Assembly: GCA_963709425.1 (NCBI GenBank)
Contig: CAVPWG010000004.1
Coordinates: 930,001-994,000 of the forward strand
Direction: 5' to 3'
Source of the DNA: JAICJC01 sp963709425
GTDB lineage: Bacteria; Actinomycetota; Thermoleophilia; Gaiellales; JAICJC01
DNA: 64,000 nt
The stretch's first letter is position 1. Every line of letters starts with the position of its first letter. The notes under the pieces are model-generated. The model made no database searches. It was not told the origin of the DNA and saw nothing but the letters and a program-made list of their open reading frames with translations. A program made the translations under genes and the position numbers. Below, one piece after another: positions 37,494 through 46,369 of the stretch.

Positions 37494-39123
37494 TCAGCAG
37501 TTGTGGTTCGCCCTGATCGGGCCCTCCAGGTTTCCGAAGAAGTACGCCGACGGGCCGCCGTACTGATGCGTCCGGCCGAACGTGTTGCCGTTTCGCATCT
37601 GTCCGAACTCCCAGACGCACTCGCCGTTCACCTTGGCCTGCGTCCACCACGGGTAGAACTTGCCCGGGCCTCCCGGCGGCGGCACGGCGCAGCCGGCGCC
37701 GGTGGGCTTGCAGCTCACCTCGCTCGCCGGCGCGTTCGTCTGGAACTGGATCCGCGGGTATCCGTGGCCGCGGGTCTGCGGCTGCATCTGGAGGAAGGGC
37801 GACGGCCAGTTGTTGGGCGTCGTCCGGCTCGGCCAGTCGGCCCAGTAGGAGGTGCCGTCGAAGTCCAGGTCGCCGTTCTGGGCGATGGTCTGGATGCAGC
37901 CGGCCACCTTGTTGGGCGGCGCGGCGCCGCCGTGCGTGAAGCCCTTCGGCCAGCAGGGCGCATCGCTGATCTCCGGATTGGGCTTCCCGTCGGGGATCGT
38001 CGTCGACTCGTACGGGCTCGTGCAGTCCTGCCAGATGGTGTCGTGGAACGTCCCGAGCGTGATCGGCATCGGGTTGTGCACCGAGGTGCACGGCTCGAAA
38101 TGGCCGATCTCGAACTGCGTCGAGATGTTCGTCTCGAGCGCCGCCCACGGGATGATGTTGGCCTTCTTGGCAGTCGAGTACTCGGGCTGGTAGTTGAACG
38201 GCGTCCCCGAGCAGTCCGCGATCGAGGTCTGCATGAAGCCGTTCCTGGCAGAGGCGATCATGAAGCCGCTCTTGCCGGTCGTCATGTCCTTGATCGAGGT
38301 CTCGAGCGCGTGGCCCCCTCCGGGGAGCCGGGCATCCCAGATGTGGATCTTGAGCCGGTCGCCCGGATTCATCAGGAGGGTGTTCGCGTTGGGCGTGAAC
38401 GACGCCGCGGTCGCGAGCTGCGGGCTCGGCGGGCCGGTGGGCACGCCGTTGGTCTGGATGAACGCGAAGTTCGTCGGCTCGATGCAGTTCGTTGTTGCAG
38501 CTCTGGAACCCGAGCGTGCATTCGAGGTCGTTGATGTGAAGCGACGCGCACCAGTGCGTGTTGTCGCACGACTCGTTGTCGACGAACGGCGCGAACCCCG
38601 GTGCGTAGAACTGCATCTCGAGGAACGAGCTGCCGCCGCCGCCCCTGTCGAACGTCGGCGGGTGCTTCGGCGCGTTCGAGTCGCTGCGCGGCTTGCACGG
38701 GTTGAGCGGGTAGGACTGGGAGTTGCAGAGCGCCATCGAGAACCACGGCGCGATCGAGAGCTCGAACCAGTGGGTCACGTCGCTTCCCGGGTTCGCCACC
38801 GTCGGCAGCGCCTTCGGGTCATGCGGCAGCCTCTCGATCCAGGTGATGTCGTTGCCCGAGCCGGGCCGGTTCGAGAGGAAGCGGATGATCGGCTCGTCGT
38901 GTCCGATGTACTGCCCGTTGTCGAAGAAGTGCACCGATTTGCCGTCGTAGATCGAGCGCGGATCGCTACACGCCAGCGAGACCCGCACCGACTTCTGGAC
39001 CGGGCTTCGGCCGTTGCAGTCCAGCAGCCCCACGCTGTGCGGTCTCACCCCTGCACCGGCCGATGCCGGCACGACGAACACCGCCGCGGCGAGCGCCGCG
39101 GCGAGCACGAGAAACTTCCGCAT
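37494..39123 (-). pseudogene. Secreted Cys-rich protein of unknown function, one frame break
   Basis: No family recognised. The start at MRKFLVLAAALAAAVFVVPASAGAG has a GGGGGCAGGA site and is a clear signal peptide. The first frame carries cysteine- and aromatic-rich sequence (LACSDPRSIYDGKSVHFFDNGQYIGHDEP, SLHINDLECTLGFQSC) to about 38491. The second frame resumes NCIEPTNFAFIQTNGV and runs to the TGA at 37494 with MQPQTRGHGYPRIQF, GKFYPWWTQ and AYFFGNLEGPIRANHNC. Removing one base in CAACAACGAACTGC joins them into about 542 residues. Many Cys, Trp, Asn and Pro residues suggest a disulfide-stabilised extracellular beta-structure, possibly a surface binding or hydrolytic protein. It stands alone between convergent and divergent neighbours. 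Confidence 0.78.
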
Positions 39124-39252
39124 TCCTGCCCCCTCACCCAGAATGGACGAAACGGGATAGCAATAGTCCTCACAGAGCCACGTTGTCAATGACAGTGATC
39201 ACGCCGATGTGCCGGCCGCGAGCGACGCGAGAAACGCAGTAGCGTTGGGCTC

Positions 39253-40065
39253 GTGACAGGCCCTGCCACGATCGGCGAGAGCTGCGTCGACCGCTACCTC
39301 CCTCCGATCGATCGCGACTCCCCGGGCGGGAACGCCCTGAACGTCGCGGCCGGGCTCGCGGCCGCCGGGCTGCCCGCGGCCTACGTCGGCGCGGTGGGCG
39401 ACGACGACCAAGGGCGATTCGTCCTCGCGCAGGGGCGCCGGCGGGGGATCGACATGCGCCACGTCGCCGTGGCCCCGGGCCGCACCGGACGGACCACCAT
39501 CACCGTCACGCCGGAGGGAGACCGCGTCTTCGACTCGGAGGTGCTCGGCGTCAGCGCCACGTTCCGGCCGTCGGACGAGGCCGTCGAGTTCCTGAAGACC
39601 CGGTCCTGGGTGCACGCGACCGGCCCGGGGGAGATCGTCGAGGCGCTCCAGTCCGTCGCCGCGGCGGGAGTGCGACTCTCATACGACGTGTACCACCCGC
39701 CTCGCACGGAGCGGTTCCACACCCTCGCGCCATCGCTCGACGTCGCCTTCCTGTCGGCCCCGGGCTCCGGTGCCGCCGACGCCGCCGACCTGGCCCGAGA
39801 CGCCGTCCGCCGCGGAGCGCGTTCGGCCGTCGTCGGGCGCGGCAAGGACGGGTGCCTGATGCTCGCGGACGGCACCGTCTTCGAGCAGCCCGCCGTGCCG
39901 GCCAAGGTCATCGACACGCTCGGCGCGGGGGACGCGCTGATCGCAGGGATCATCGCGGCGCTGCTCGCCGGCGCCCCGCCGCCGGATGCGCTCGAACAGG
40001 GGGCACGCGCGGCGGCGGCGGCATGCGAGCACATCGGTGCATGGCCGCCGCCGAATACCGCATGA
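39253..40065 (+). CDS. PfkB-family carbohydrate kinase (fructoselysine-kinase-like)
   Basis: A 270-residue sugar kinase from GTG 39253. Recognisable PfkB features are the N-terminal GG motif in SPGGNALNVAAGLAAAG, GAVGDDDQGRFVLA and the C-terminal signature DTLGAGDALIAGIIAALLAG, where the GAGD aspartate is the catalytic base. It is shorter than most PfkB kinases (about 300 residues) because the beginning is compact (MTGPATIGESCVDRY), as in fructosamine kinases such as FrlD. The upstream 129 bp, shared with the divergent secreted-protein gene, contain the palindrome TGTCAATGACA (39184-39194). The stop overlaps the next gene's ATG. Substrate unknown. Confidence 0.87.
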   Translation: MTGPATIGESCVDRYLPPIDRDSPGGNALNVAAGLAAAGLPAAYVGAVGDDDQGRFVLAQGRRRGIDMRHVAVAPGRTGRTTITVTPEGDRVFDSEVLGVSATFRPSDEAVEFLKTRSWVHATGPGEIVEALQSVAAAGVRLSYDVYHPPRTERFHTLAPSLDVAFLSAPGSGAADAADLARDAVRRGARSAVVGRGKDGCLMLADGTVFEQPAVPAKVIDTLGAGDALIAGIIAALLAGAPPPDALEQGARAAAAACEHIGAWPPPNTA

Positions 40066-41471
40066 CCGAGTCCCCACCCCTCCCGGCGTCTCGTAGACTG
40101 GCCGCGATGCCCGCCATCGCAAGCCGCATCGACGACTGCCTCTCGATCCGGGAGGGGCGGCTGTGGATGGAGGAGTGCGACGTCGTCGAGCTGGCGCGCC
40201 GGTTCGGGACGCCGGTCTACGCCGTCTCGGAGGATCAGCTGCGCCGGAACGCGCGCCGCATCGCCGCGGCGTTCGCGGACCGCTGGCCGGAGGGCCGGGT
40301 CACGCTGCTCCCCTCGCTCAAGGCGAACCTGTCGCTCGCGCTTCGCCGCATCCTGAACTCGGAGGAGCTCGGCTGCGACACGTTCGGGCCCGGCGAGCTC
40401 CACGCCGCGCTCGCCTCCGGGATCGACCCGGCGCTCGTCTCGGTGAACGGCTCGGCCAAGGACTCGGCGCTCGTCCGGCAAGCCGTCGAGGCCGGGGCGA
40501 GGATCACCCTCGACAGCCGGGGCGAGCTCGACCTCGTCTCGGAGGCCGCGCGCGCCGCCCGCCGAACGGCGACGGTGCGTCTGCGCCTGCGGCCCGACTA
40601 CGACGGGCTCGACATGCCGTCCGACTTCGACGCCTCGGTGTCGATCCGCGAGGGGGCTCACCGCTACAAGCCCGGCATCCCGCTCGAGCAGGCCACCGAC
40701 GTCGCCCGAACGGCGCTCGCCGACGACGGCATCGAGCTGGCCGGCGTCATGGCCCACCTCGGCCGCCACAGCACCGACCCGGAGGTGTGGCGGGCGATGG
40801 CGGGGAGCTTCGCGGCGGCCATCGGCCGGCTCTCGGCGGAGCTCGACGGCTGGCGGCCCGCCGAGATCGACGTCGGCGGCGGCTTCGCGGCGCCGCGCGA
40901 CCCCACCGGTCACGGCGATCCCGCCCCGCCGATCGAGGACGTGGCCGCGGCGATCACGGCCGGCCTGCGCGACGGGCTCGCCGCCGCCGGGATCGACCCG
41001 GCGGGAGTCCGCCTCGAGGCGGAGCCGGGCCGCGCCCTCTACGCCGACTGCGGCATCCACCTCGCCACCGTCCGAAACCTGAAGCACCAGGCGGCCCCGG
41101 TCGCGATGCGCTGGGTCGAGACGGACACGACCGAGATGTTCATGGCCGACCTGCTCATCGAGCACGCCCGCTTCGGCGTGATCGATGCCACGCGGGCCGA
41201 CTCGCCCACCACCGAGACGGCCGACGTGGTGGGGATGTCGTGCGGCTTCGACGTGCTCGTCCCCGACGCCCGGCTCCCGAAGCTGCGGACCGGCGACGTG
41301 CTCGCCTTTCTCGACACCGGGGCATACCAGGACGCATGCGCGTCGAACTTCAACGGCCTCCCCCGGCCCGGCACCGTGCTCGTCTCGGGCACGAGCGCCG
41401 AGTGGATCAAGCGGCCCGAGACCGTCGAGGACGTGTTTGGGCGAGACGTCGTCCCGGAGCGGCTCGCGTGA
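40062..41471 (+). CDS. PLP-dependent decarboxylase-fold protein (diaminopimelate decarboxylase-like)
   Basis: About 469 residues from the ATG overlapping the PfkB stop (ATGA); ATG 40107 is an alternative 15 codons in. It is a fold-III (alanine-racemase-type) enzyme: the PLP lysine is in LLPSLKANLSLALRR, then LGCDTFGPGELHAAL, HLGRHSTDPEVW, EIDVGGGFAAP, LEAEPGRALYA and the C-terminal VVGMSCGFDVLVPDARLPKLRTGDVLAFLDTGAYQ, whose Cys normally completes the neighbouring subunit's site. The usual Asp after the cysteine in LysA (CES/CxD) is replaced by CGFDV. The operon with sugar kinase, VOC protein and aldose epimerase argues against ordinary lysine synthesis. A sugar-amine or amino-acid conjugate substrate is possible. 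Confidence 0.85.
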   Translation: MTESPPLPASRRLAAMPAIASRIDDCLSIREGRLWMEECDVVELARRFGTPVYAVSEDQLRRNARRIAAAFADRWPEGRVTLLPSLKANLSLALRRILNSEELGCDTFGPGELHAALASGIDPALVSVNGSAKDSALVRQAVEAGARITLDSRGELDLVSEAARAARRTATVRLRLRPDYDGLDMPSDFDASVSIREGAHRYKPGIPLEQATDVARTALADDGIELAGVMAHLGRHSTDPEVWRAMAGSFAAAIGRLSAELDGWRPAEIDVGGGFAAPRDPTGHGDPAPPIEDVAAAITAGLRDGLAAAGIDPAGVRLEAEPGRALYADCGIHLATVRNLKHQAAPVAMRWVETDTTEMFMADLLIEHARFGVIDATRADSPTTETADVVGMSCGFDVLVPDARLPKLRTGDVLAFLDTGAYQDACASNFNGLPRPGTVLVSGTSAEWIKRPETVEDVFGRDVVPERLA

Positions 41472-41911
41472 TCGGAGGGCTGCACCACGTCGGCATCACC
41501 GTCTCCGATCTCGACCGCTCGCTCGCCTTCTACCGCGGCCTGCTCGGCCTGCACATCGAGGCGCGGGCCGTCGACGTCGCCGCCGAGGACGTGACGGGCA
41601 TCCCCGGCGCGCGCGTCTCGATCGCCGACCTCGACCTGCCCGACGGCCGGCTCCTCGAGCTGATCCAGTACACGGCCGGCGGCGGGCGCCCGCTCAGCCA
41701 GCGGACGAGCGACCCCGGCGCCTGCCATCTCGCCATCGCCGTTGACGACATCGACGCCACATACGAGCGGCTCGAGCGAGCCGGAGTCACGCTGCGGTCG
41801 AAGCCCGTCACCCTGACCGACTCGGGGCCGCGCTGGGATGGGAGCCGGGTCGTCTACACCGTCGATCCCGACGGGGTCACGGTCGAGCTCGTGCAGGCGC
41901 CGCCGGGATGA
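41468..41911 (+). CDS. VOC-family protein (glyoxalase/methylmalonyl-CoA-epimerase-like)
   Basis: A 147-residue single-module VOC protein from a GTG overlapping the upstream stop (GTGA). Likely metal ligands are His in LHHVGITVSDLDRSLAFY, Glu in LLELIQY, His in ACHLAIAVDDIDATYERL and Glu in GVTVELVQ, the pattern of methylmalonyl-CoA epimerase and glyoxalase I. The biochemistry could be epimerisation or isomerisation of an intermediate in the sugar/amine pathway encoded by the operon. It is coupled on both sides, overlapping GalM by 4 bp. Confidence 0.87.
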   Translation: MIGGLHHVGITVSDLDRSLAFYRGLLGLHIEARAVDVAAEDVTGIPGARVSIADLDLPDGRLLELIQYTAGGGRPLSQRTSDPGACHLAIAVDDIDATYERLERAGVTLRSKPVTLTDSGPRWDGSRVVYTVDPDGVTVELVQAPPG

Positions 41912-42783
41912 TGGAGGCCGCCGGCATCGGTATCCGCACACTGACCGCGCCGGGGATGGTCGCCCAGTTCGCGCCCGCGCTCGGGATGGTGTGCTGCTCG
42001 CTCGTGCACGCCGGCGAGGAGCTGCTCGGGCTCCGCGGCGGGCTCGAGACCTACGCCGAGCGGGGCTCGACGATGGGTATCCCGCTGCTCCATCCGTGGG
42101 CGAACCGCCTGGCCGGGCCCGTCGCCGCCTCGCCGCTCCTCCACACGGATGCGAACGGCATGCCGATCCACGGCGTCCTGCCGACGGCACTCCCGTTCGC
42201 GATCGAGCACGAGACCGCCTCGAGCCTCGACGCCGTGTTCGCGACCGACGACCACGGCGATGTGCTCGAGGTGTTCCCCTATCCGCACCGCCTGCGGGTG
42301 CAGGCCTCACTGACCGACGACACGCTCGAGGTCCGAACGACGCTCCTCGCGCTCGGCCGCCGGCCGGTCCCGATCGCGTTCGGCTACCACCCGTACCTGC
42401 GGCTCCCGGCCGAGTCGCGGTCGGCCGTCGAGATCGAGGTGCCGGCGCCGACGCGGCTCGTCCTCGACGAGCGTGGGATCCCCACCGGCGAGCGCGTCAG
42501 CGGCGCGATCTCACCAGGCCCACTCGGCGAGCGGGGATTCGACGACGCCTTCGCAGACATCGAGGACGGGAGCGTGTTCGTCGTGCGCGGATCCGGCCGC
42601 ACGATCTCGGTGACGTTCCTCGAGGGCTACCGCTTCCTCCAGGTCTACGCCCCGGCCGAGAGCGAGTTCATCGCCTACGAGCCGATGACCGCGCCGACCA
42701 ACGCGCTCACCTCCGGCGACTCGCTGACGCGGCTTCGGCCCGGGGACGCCTACAGCGCCGCGTTCCAGATCAGCGTGGCGTGA
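41908..42783 (+). CDS. Aldose 1-epimerase-family protein (GalM-like)
   Basis: A 291-residue beta-sandwich protein from an ATG overlapping the VOC stop. The catalytic set is visible: His in MPIHGVLPTALPF, His in FGYHPYLRLP and Glu in AYEPMTAPTNALTSGDSLTRLRPGDAYSAAF. These match GalM/YeaD-type mutarotases acting on hexoses or sugar phosphates. It closes the four-gene operon PfkB-decarboxylase-VOC-GalM. The presence of a mutarotase supports a sugar-containing substrate for the operon. 77 bp separate it from the methyltransferase gene. Confidence 0.9.
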   Translation: MMEAAGIGIRTLTAPGMVAQFAPALGMVCCSLVHAGEELLGLRGGLETYAERGSTMGIPLLHPWANRLAGPVAASPLLHTDANGMPIHGVLPTALPFAIEHETASSLDAVFATDDHGDVLEVFPYPHRLRVQASLTDDTLEVRTTLLALGRRPVPIAFGYHPYLRLPAESRSAVEIEVPAPTRLVLDERGIPTGERVSGAISPGPLGERGFDDAFADIEDGSVFVVRGSGRTISVTFLEGYRFLQVYAPAESEFIAYEPMTAPTNALTSGDSLTRLRPGDAYSAAFQISVA

Positions 42784-42860
42784 CACCACGGAGGTCGGTG
42801 GTGCTTGGAAGGTCGCCGTGCGACCGTCCGTCCTGTCAATCGAACGAAGGGACGGATGAC

Positions 42861-43667
42861 GTGGCGGACATCTATGCAACCATCGACCAGGCCGACCTCG
42901 CCGTGCAGGAGCGGCTCGCCGATGTGCTCGAGCTGCGTGCAGCCGACCTTCAGCAGCGCGCGATGCTCGACACCTACCTCGACGACCTGCCACTCGCGAG
43001 CGGCTCCCGGGTGCTCGAGATCGGGTGCGGCACCGGAGCTGTCGCGCGGCGGCTGGCGGAGCGGTTCCAGAGCGCAGACGTCGTAGGCGTCGACCCGTCG
43101 CCCGTCTTCATCGAGCACGCTCAGCGTCGGGCACGGCACATCGCCAACCTCACGTTCGTGTTCGGCGACGGCCGGCAGCTGCCGTTCGAGAACCGGGAGT
43201 TCGACGCGGTCGTCTGCCACACGTCTCTCTGCCACATTCCCGGCCCTGATCGCGTGCTCGCGGAGGCGGCGCGCGTCACCGCCGACGGCGCGTGGCTGGC
43301 CGTCTTCGACGGCGACTACGCAACCACGACGGTCGCGGTCGCTGCCTCCGACCCGCTCCAAGCGTGCGCCGATGCCGCCGTCGAGGCACTCGTCCACGAC
43401 CGTTTCCTGGTACGGCGGCTCCCGGCGCTCGTCGGAGCCGCGGGGTGGGACCCGGTTCGTACCCGCAGCCACGGGTACGTCGAGACCGCCGACCCGCAGT
43501 ACATGCTCACCATCGTCGACCGGGGCGCGGACGTGCTCGCGCAGGACGGCCGCATCGGGATCGAGGCCGCCGAGGCGCTGAAGGCCGAGGCGCGCCGCCG
43601 CGCGGAATCCGACGAGTTCTTCGGCCACATCGCCTACGTCAGCCTGATCGCACGCCGGGCACGCTAG
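42861..43667 (+). CDS. Class I SAM-dependent methyltransferase (UbiE-like)
   Basis: A 268-residue protein from GTG 42861, preceded by GAAGGGACGG as ribosome-binding site. SAM motif I is RVLEIGCGTGAVARRLAERF, the acidic end of strand 2 is VVGVDPSP, motif II-like is GDGRQLPFENREFDAVVCHTSLCH and LAEAARVTADGAWLAVFDGDY follows. The target is not identifiable. The upstream in-frame extension is shadow sequence over GalM. The gene could share a transcript with the sugar operon, but its own ribosome-binding site and 77-bp gap suggest independence. Its stop overlaps that of the convergent flavin oxidoreductase by 4 bp. Confidence 0.88.
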   Translation: MADIYATIDQADLAVQERLADVLELRAADLQQRAMLDTYLDDLPLASGSRVLEIGCGTGAVARRLAERFQSADVVGVDPSPVFIEHAQRRARHIANLTFVFGDGRQLPFENREFDAVVCHTSLCHIPGPDRVLAEAARVTADGAWLAVFDGDYATTTVAVAASDPLQACADAAVEALVHDRFLVRRLPALVGAAGWDPVRTRSHGYVETADPQYMLTIVDRGADVLAQDGRIGIEAAEALKAEARRRAESDEFFGHIAYVSLIARRAR

Positions 43668-44986
43668 AGATCCAGGTCGCGGACGGCGAAGAACACGGCC
43701 TCGGAGAACGTCGGGTAGGGCTGGATGGTGTCGAGCAGGACGTCGATCGGCACCTCGGCGCGGATCGCGAGCGTCACCTGGCCGAGCCACTCGCCCGCCT
43801 CCGGGCCGACCGCGCAGGCGCCGACGAGCACGCGCCTCTCGGGATCGGCGAACACCTTGAGAAAACCCGGGCGCTTCGGCCGCTCGTAGGTCGAGAGCCG
43901 GGCCGTGCCGCCGTGCTCGCCCTCGACCAGTCCCTCGCTCGTCGTGGTGCCGACCGAGGCCACCTGCGGGTCGGTGAAGGTGACGGCGGGAACCGCGCGG
44001 TGGTCGGCGCGGGCCGGCCTCCCTGCCGCGTCGGCCGCGGCCACCCGCGCCTGGTACTTGCCGGCGTGCGTGAACATGGCGATGCCGGTCACATCGCCCG
44101 CGGCCCACACGCCGGCGCCCGCCCGCATGTGCTCGTCGACCTCGATCCCGCGCTTTGAGATCTCGAGCCCGAGCGCCTCGAACCCGAAGCCCTCGACCGC
44201 CGCCCGCCGGCCGGTCGCGACGATCAGCCGCTCGCCCGAGAGGGTCGTGCCGCCCTCCAGATGCACGTCGATCCCGGGCTCGATCCGGTCGATCTTGCAG
44301 CCGAGGTGGATGTCGATGCCCTCGCCAAGGAGCACGTCGTGGAGCAGCGCTCCGGCCTCGGGATGGTCGCGGGGGAGCAGGCGATCGGCGAAGTCGGCCA
44401 GCGCCACCTTCGCGCCCATGCGGTTGAAGAACTGGGCCAGCTCGCAGCCCACGGGGCCGGCGCCGAGGACGACCAGGCTCGCGGGGATCTCGCGCACGCT
44501 CGTCGCCTCGCGGTTCGTCCAGTACTCGACGCCGTCCAGGCCCTCGATCGGCGGGATCGACGGCAGCGACCCGGTCGCGATCATGAGCCGCTCGTAGCGG
44601 AGCTCACGGCCGGCGGCCTCGACCAGGCCCGGCTCGCGGACCACGGCCTGGCCGCGCACCAGCTCGATGTCGCGGTCGGCGAGCCACTCCTCCTGCGACG
44701 AGTCGTCCCAGTCGCCCGTCACCTGGTCGCGGTGCCAGAGCACCCGCGCGGTGTCGAGCTCGCCCGTGGCCGCCTCGGCGGCGCCGGGGGCGAGCCGGGC
44801 CGCTGCCAGCGCCTCTGCCGGGCGGAGGAGCGCCTTGGACGGCATGCAGGCGTAGTACGAGCACTCGCCGCCGACGAGCCCGCGCTCGACCAGCGTCATC
44901 CGCGTGTCGGGCTCGAAGCCACGCAGCGCACCGGCGAAGGCCTCGCCGGTCGAGCCGCCGCCGATGATGAGAACGTCCCCGGGCAT
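43664..44986 (-). CDS. Pyridine nucleotide-disulfide oxidoreductase with non-canonical C-terminal site
   Basis: A 440-residue flavoprotein, start set at MPGDVLIIGGGSTGEAF (the FAD dinucleotide fold). The redox disulfide is present in GGECSYYACMPSKALLRP (CX4C) and the NAD fold is LVVLGAGPVGCELAQFF, with VWAAGDVTG contacting FAD. In lipoamide dehydrogenase or glutathione reductase the C-terminus holds an HPTxSE His-Glu pair; here it reads IQPYPTFSEAV, so the proton-transfer histidine is tyrosine. The enzyme may therefore reduce something other than a standard disulfide, as seen in mercuric-reductase-like relatives. It is first of a leftward group; a REP-type element lies between it and the enoyl-CoA hydratase gene upstream. 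Confidence 0.9.
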   Translation of the reverse strand: MPGDVLIIGGGSTGEAFAGALRGFEPDTRMTLVERGLVGGECSYYACMPSKALLRPAEALAAARLAPGAAEAATGELDTARVLWHRDQVTGDWDDSSQEEWLADRDIELVRGQAVVREPGLVEAAGRELRYERLMIATGSLPSIPPIEGLDGVEYWTNREATSVREIPASLVVLGAGPVGCELAQFFNRMGAKVALADFADRLLPRDHPEAGALLHDVLLGEGIDIHLGCKIDRIEPGIDVHLEGGTTLSGERLIVATGRRAAVEGFGFEALGLEISKRGIEVDEHMRAGAGVWAAGDVTGIAMFTHAGKYQARVAAADAAGRPARADHRAVPAVTFTDPQVASVGTTTSEGLVEGEHGGTARLSTYERPKRPGFLKVFADPERRVLVGACAVGPEAGEWLGQVTLAIRAEVPIDVLLDTIQPYPTFSEAVFFAVRDLDL

Positions 44987-45035
44987 CGCAGCACTGTATG
45001 CCCCGCGCCGCCCCGCGGTATGCCAGTGCAACGAC

Positions 45036-45048
45036 GGGGTCAGACCCC
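45036..45048. repeat. REP-type palindrome between flavin reductase and enoyl-CoA hydratase genes
   Basis: GGGGTCAGACCCC followed by AATAGTGC. It matches the copy at 28744 in core and following bases and is the fourth such element in the window. Confidence 0.65.
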
Positions 45049-45065
45049 AATAGTGCCTGCGGCCG

Positions 45066-45791
45066 CTACGGCGACGGTCGCGTGCCGCCCGCCTCGGCCA
45101 GGGCGGCGTAGGCCAGCTGCTCGATCAGGAGGCCCGCGTCGCGCGAGGCGTCCTCGGCCGCGTCCGCGGCCTTCTTCGCGAGCTCGACCGCGAGCCGGGG
45201 GAGCGCCGCCAGCTCGGCCGCGACCGCCAGGGCACGCGGCTCGGGGTCGCCGGCGACCACCTCGGTCACGAGCCCCATCTCGGCGAGCTGCGCCGTCGGC
45301 AGCCGCCGCCGGAGCAGGATCAGCTCCTTGGCCCTGAGCGCGCCGATCGCCTTCACGAGCCGCACCGTGCCGCCGGAGCTCGGGACGATGCCGATCTCGA
45401 CCTCCGGCAGCCCGAACGTCGCGGCCGAGTCGGCGATGCGGAAGTCGCACGCCAGCGCAAGCTCGAACCCGCCGCCCAGGCACCACCCCCTGATCGCCGC
45501 GATCGTCGGCTGCGGAAGCGCGGCGATCCGCTCGTAGACGCCGCCGGTGTCGCGGTAGTAGGCCAGCGCGTCGGCGGCGCCCGCCTCCTGCATCTCGCTC
45601 ATGTCGGCCCCGGCCGAGAACGCCCGCTCGTTGCCGGCGACCACGATCGCCCCGGCCGCTCGCACGCGGTCGTCGTCGAGCGCGGCGTCGAGCTCCCGTT
45701 CGAGCGCGGTCGAGAGGGCGTTCAGCTTGTCGGGGCGGTTGAGGCGAATGAGCGCAACGGGCCCGTGCCCGGCGATCTCGATCAGGCTCAT
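45066..45791 (-). CDS. Enoyl-CoA hydratase/isomerase
   Basis: A 241-residue crotonase from ATG 45791 (MSLIEIAGHGPVALIRLNRPDKLNAL). The oxyanion-hole and CoA segments are RAFSAGADMSEMQ and IRGWCLGGGFELALACDFRIADSAATFGLPEVEIGIVPSSGGTVRL. The catalytic glutamate position of hydratases in the latter segment (the E of PEVEIG) is present. The usual reaction is hydration of trans-2-enoyl-CoA in beta-oxidation; the family is versatile. It overlaps the upstream HD-domain gene by 4 bp. The longer in-frame extension is shadow sequence over that gene. Confidence 0.92.
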   Translation of the reverse strand: MSLIEIAGHGPVALIRLNRPDKLNALSTALERELDAALDDDRVRAAGAIVVAGNERAFSAGADMSEMQEAGAADALAYYRDTGGVYERIAALPQPTIAAIRGWCLGGGFELALACDFRIADSAATFGLPEVEIGIVPSSGGTVRLVKAIGALRAKELILLRRRLPTAQLAEMGLVTEVVAGDPEPRALAVAAELAALPRLAVELAKKAADAAEDASRDAGLLIEQLAYAALAEAGGTRPSP

Positions 45792-46369
45792 GCGCCTTCC
45801 TCCTCGATGCGGCGGAGGACGCGGTCGAGATCGTCGGCCATCGGCCCCGGCGCCCGCTCGAGGAAGATGTCGGCCAGCGACCGGTAGTACCAGAGCTGCC
45901 CATCGCGGCCCGCCCCGAACACCCGCCACAGGTCGTCGCCGCGCAGCCGCAGGTCCCACTCGATGCTGCGCACGTTGTAGAGCTTGTCTGCCAGCGACAC
46001 CCGCAGCTCGTCCGGCTGAGCCGTGCGCATCCGCTCGACGAACGCCCGCTTGCGCTCGCCCCACTCGGGCTTGGGGCGTTCGTGGGTGTCGGTGCAGGCG
46101 TCGACGATCCGCGCCACCCGCTCGCCGAACCGGTCGCCGACGTCGGCGATGGTGACGTCGGTGTCCTCGATCAGATCGTGCAGTACCGCCGCGACGGCCT
46201 CGTCCTCGTCGCCGCCGTCGTTCAGGACCAGCGAGGTGACGCCCAGGAGGTGGGCGTGGTACGGCACGTCGGTGCCCTTCTTGAGCTGAGCTCCGTGGGC
46301 GTCGATGGCCCACGCGAGCGCCTCGGCGAGCCGGCTCAGATGCCCACCCCGACGTTCTGGAAGAACCAC
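45788..46369 (-). CDS. HD-domain phosphohydrolase (SpoT/MESH1-like small protein)
   Basis: About 193 residues, start uncertain: GTG 46369 gives a 34-bp overlap with the upstream gene, while LSRLAEALAWAIDAHG begins the conserved part. The HD ligands are His in DVPYHAHLLGVTSLV, His-Asp in AAVLHDLIEDTDVT, and a downstream Asp in VSLADKLYNVRSIEWD. This arrangement matches the hydrolase domain of RelA/SpoT proteins, including stand-alone MESH1-type enzymes. It might hydrolyse (p)ppGpp or another nucleotide; no synthetase domain is attached. It is coupled to the enoyl-CoA hydratase downstream. Confidence 0.85.
   Translation of the reverse strand: MVLPERRGGHLSRLAEALAWAIDAHGAQLKKGTDVPYHAHLLGVTSLVLNDGGDEDEAVAAVLHDLIEDTDVTIADVGDRFGERVARIVDACTDTHERPKPEWGERKRAFVERMRTAQPDELRVSLADKLYNVRSIEWDLRLRGDDLWRVFGAGRDGQLWYYRSLADIFLERAPGPMADDLDRVLRRIEEEGA

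Noticed and set aside
40062..41471. Housekeeping lysA
   Set aside because: The C-terminal cysteine region differs from typical diaminopimelate decarboxylases and the operon contains sugar-handling genes, so the housekeeping role was not asserted.
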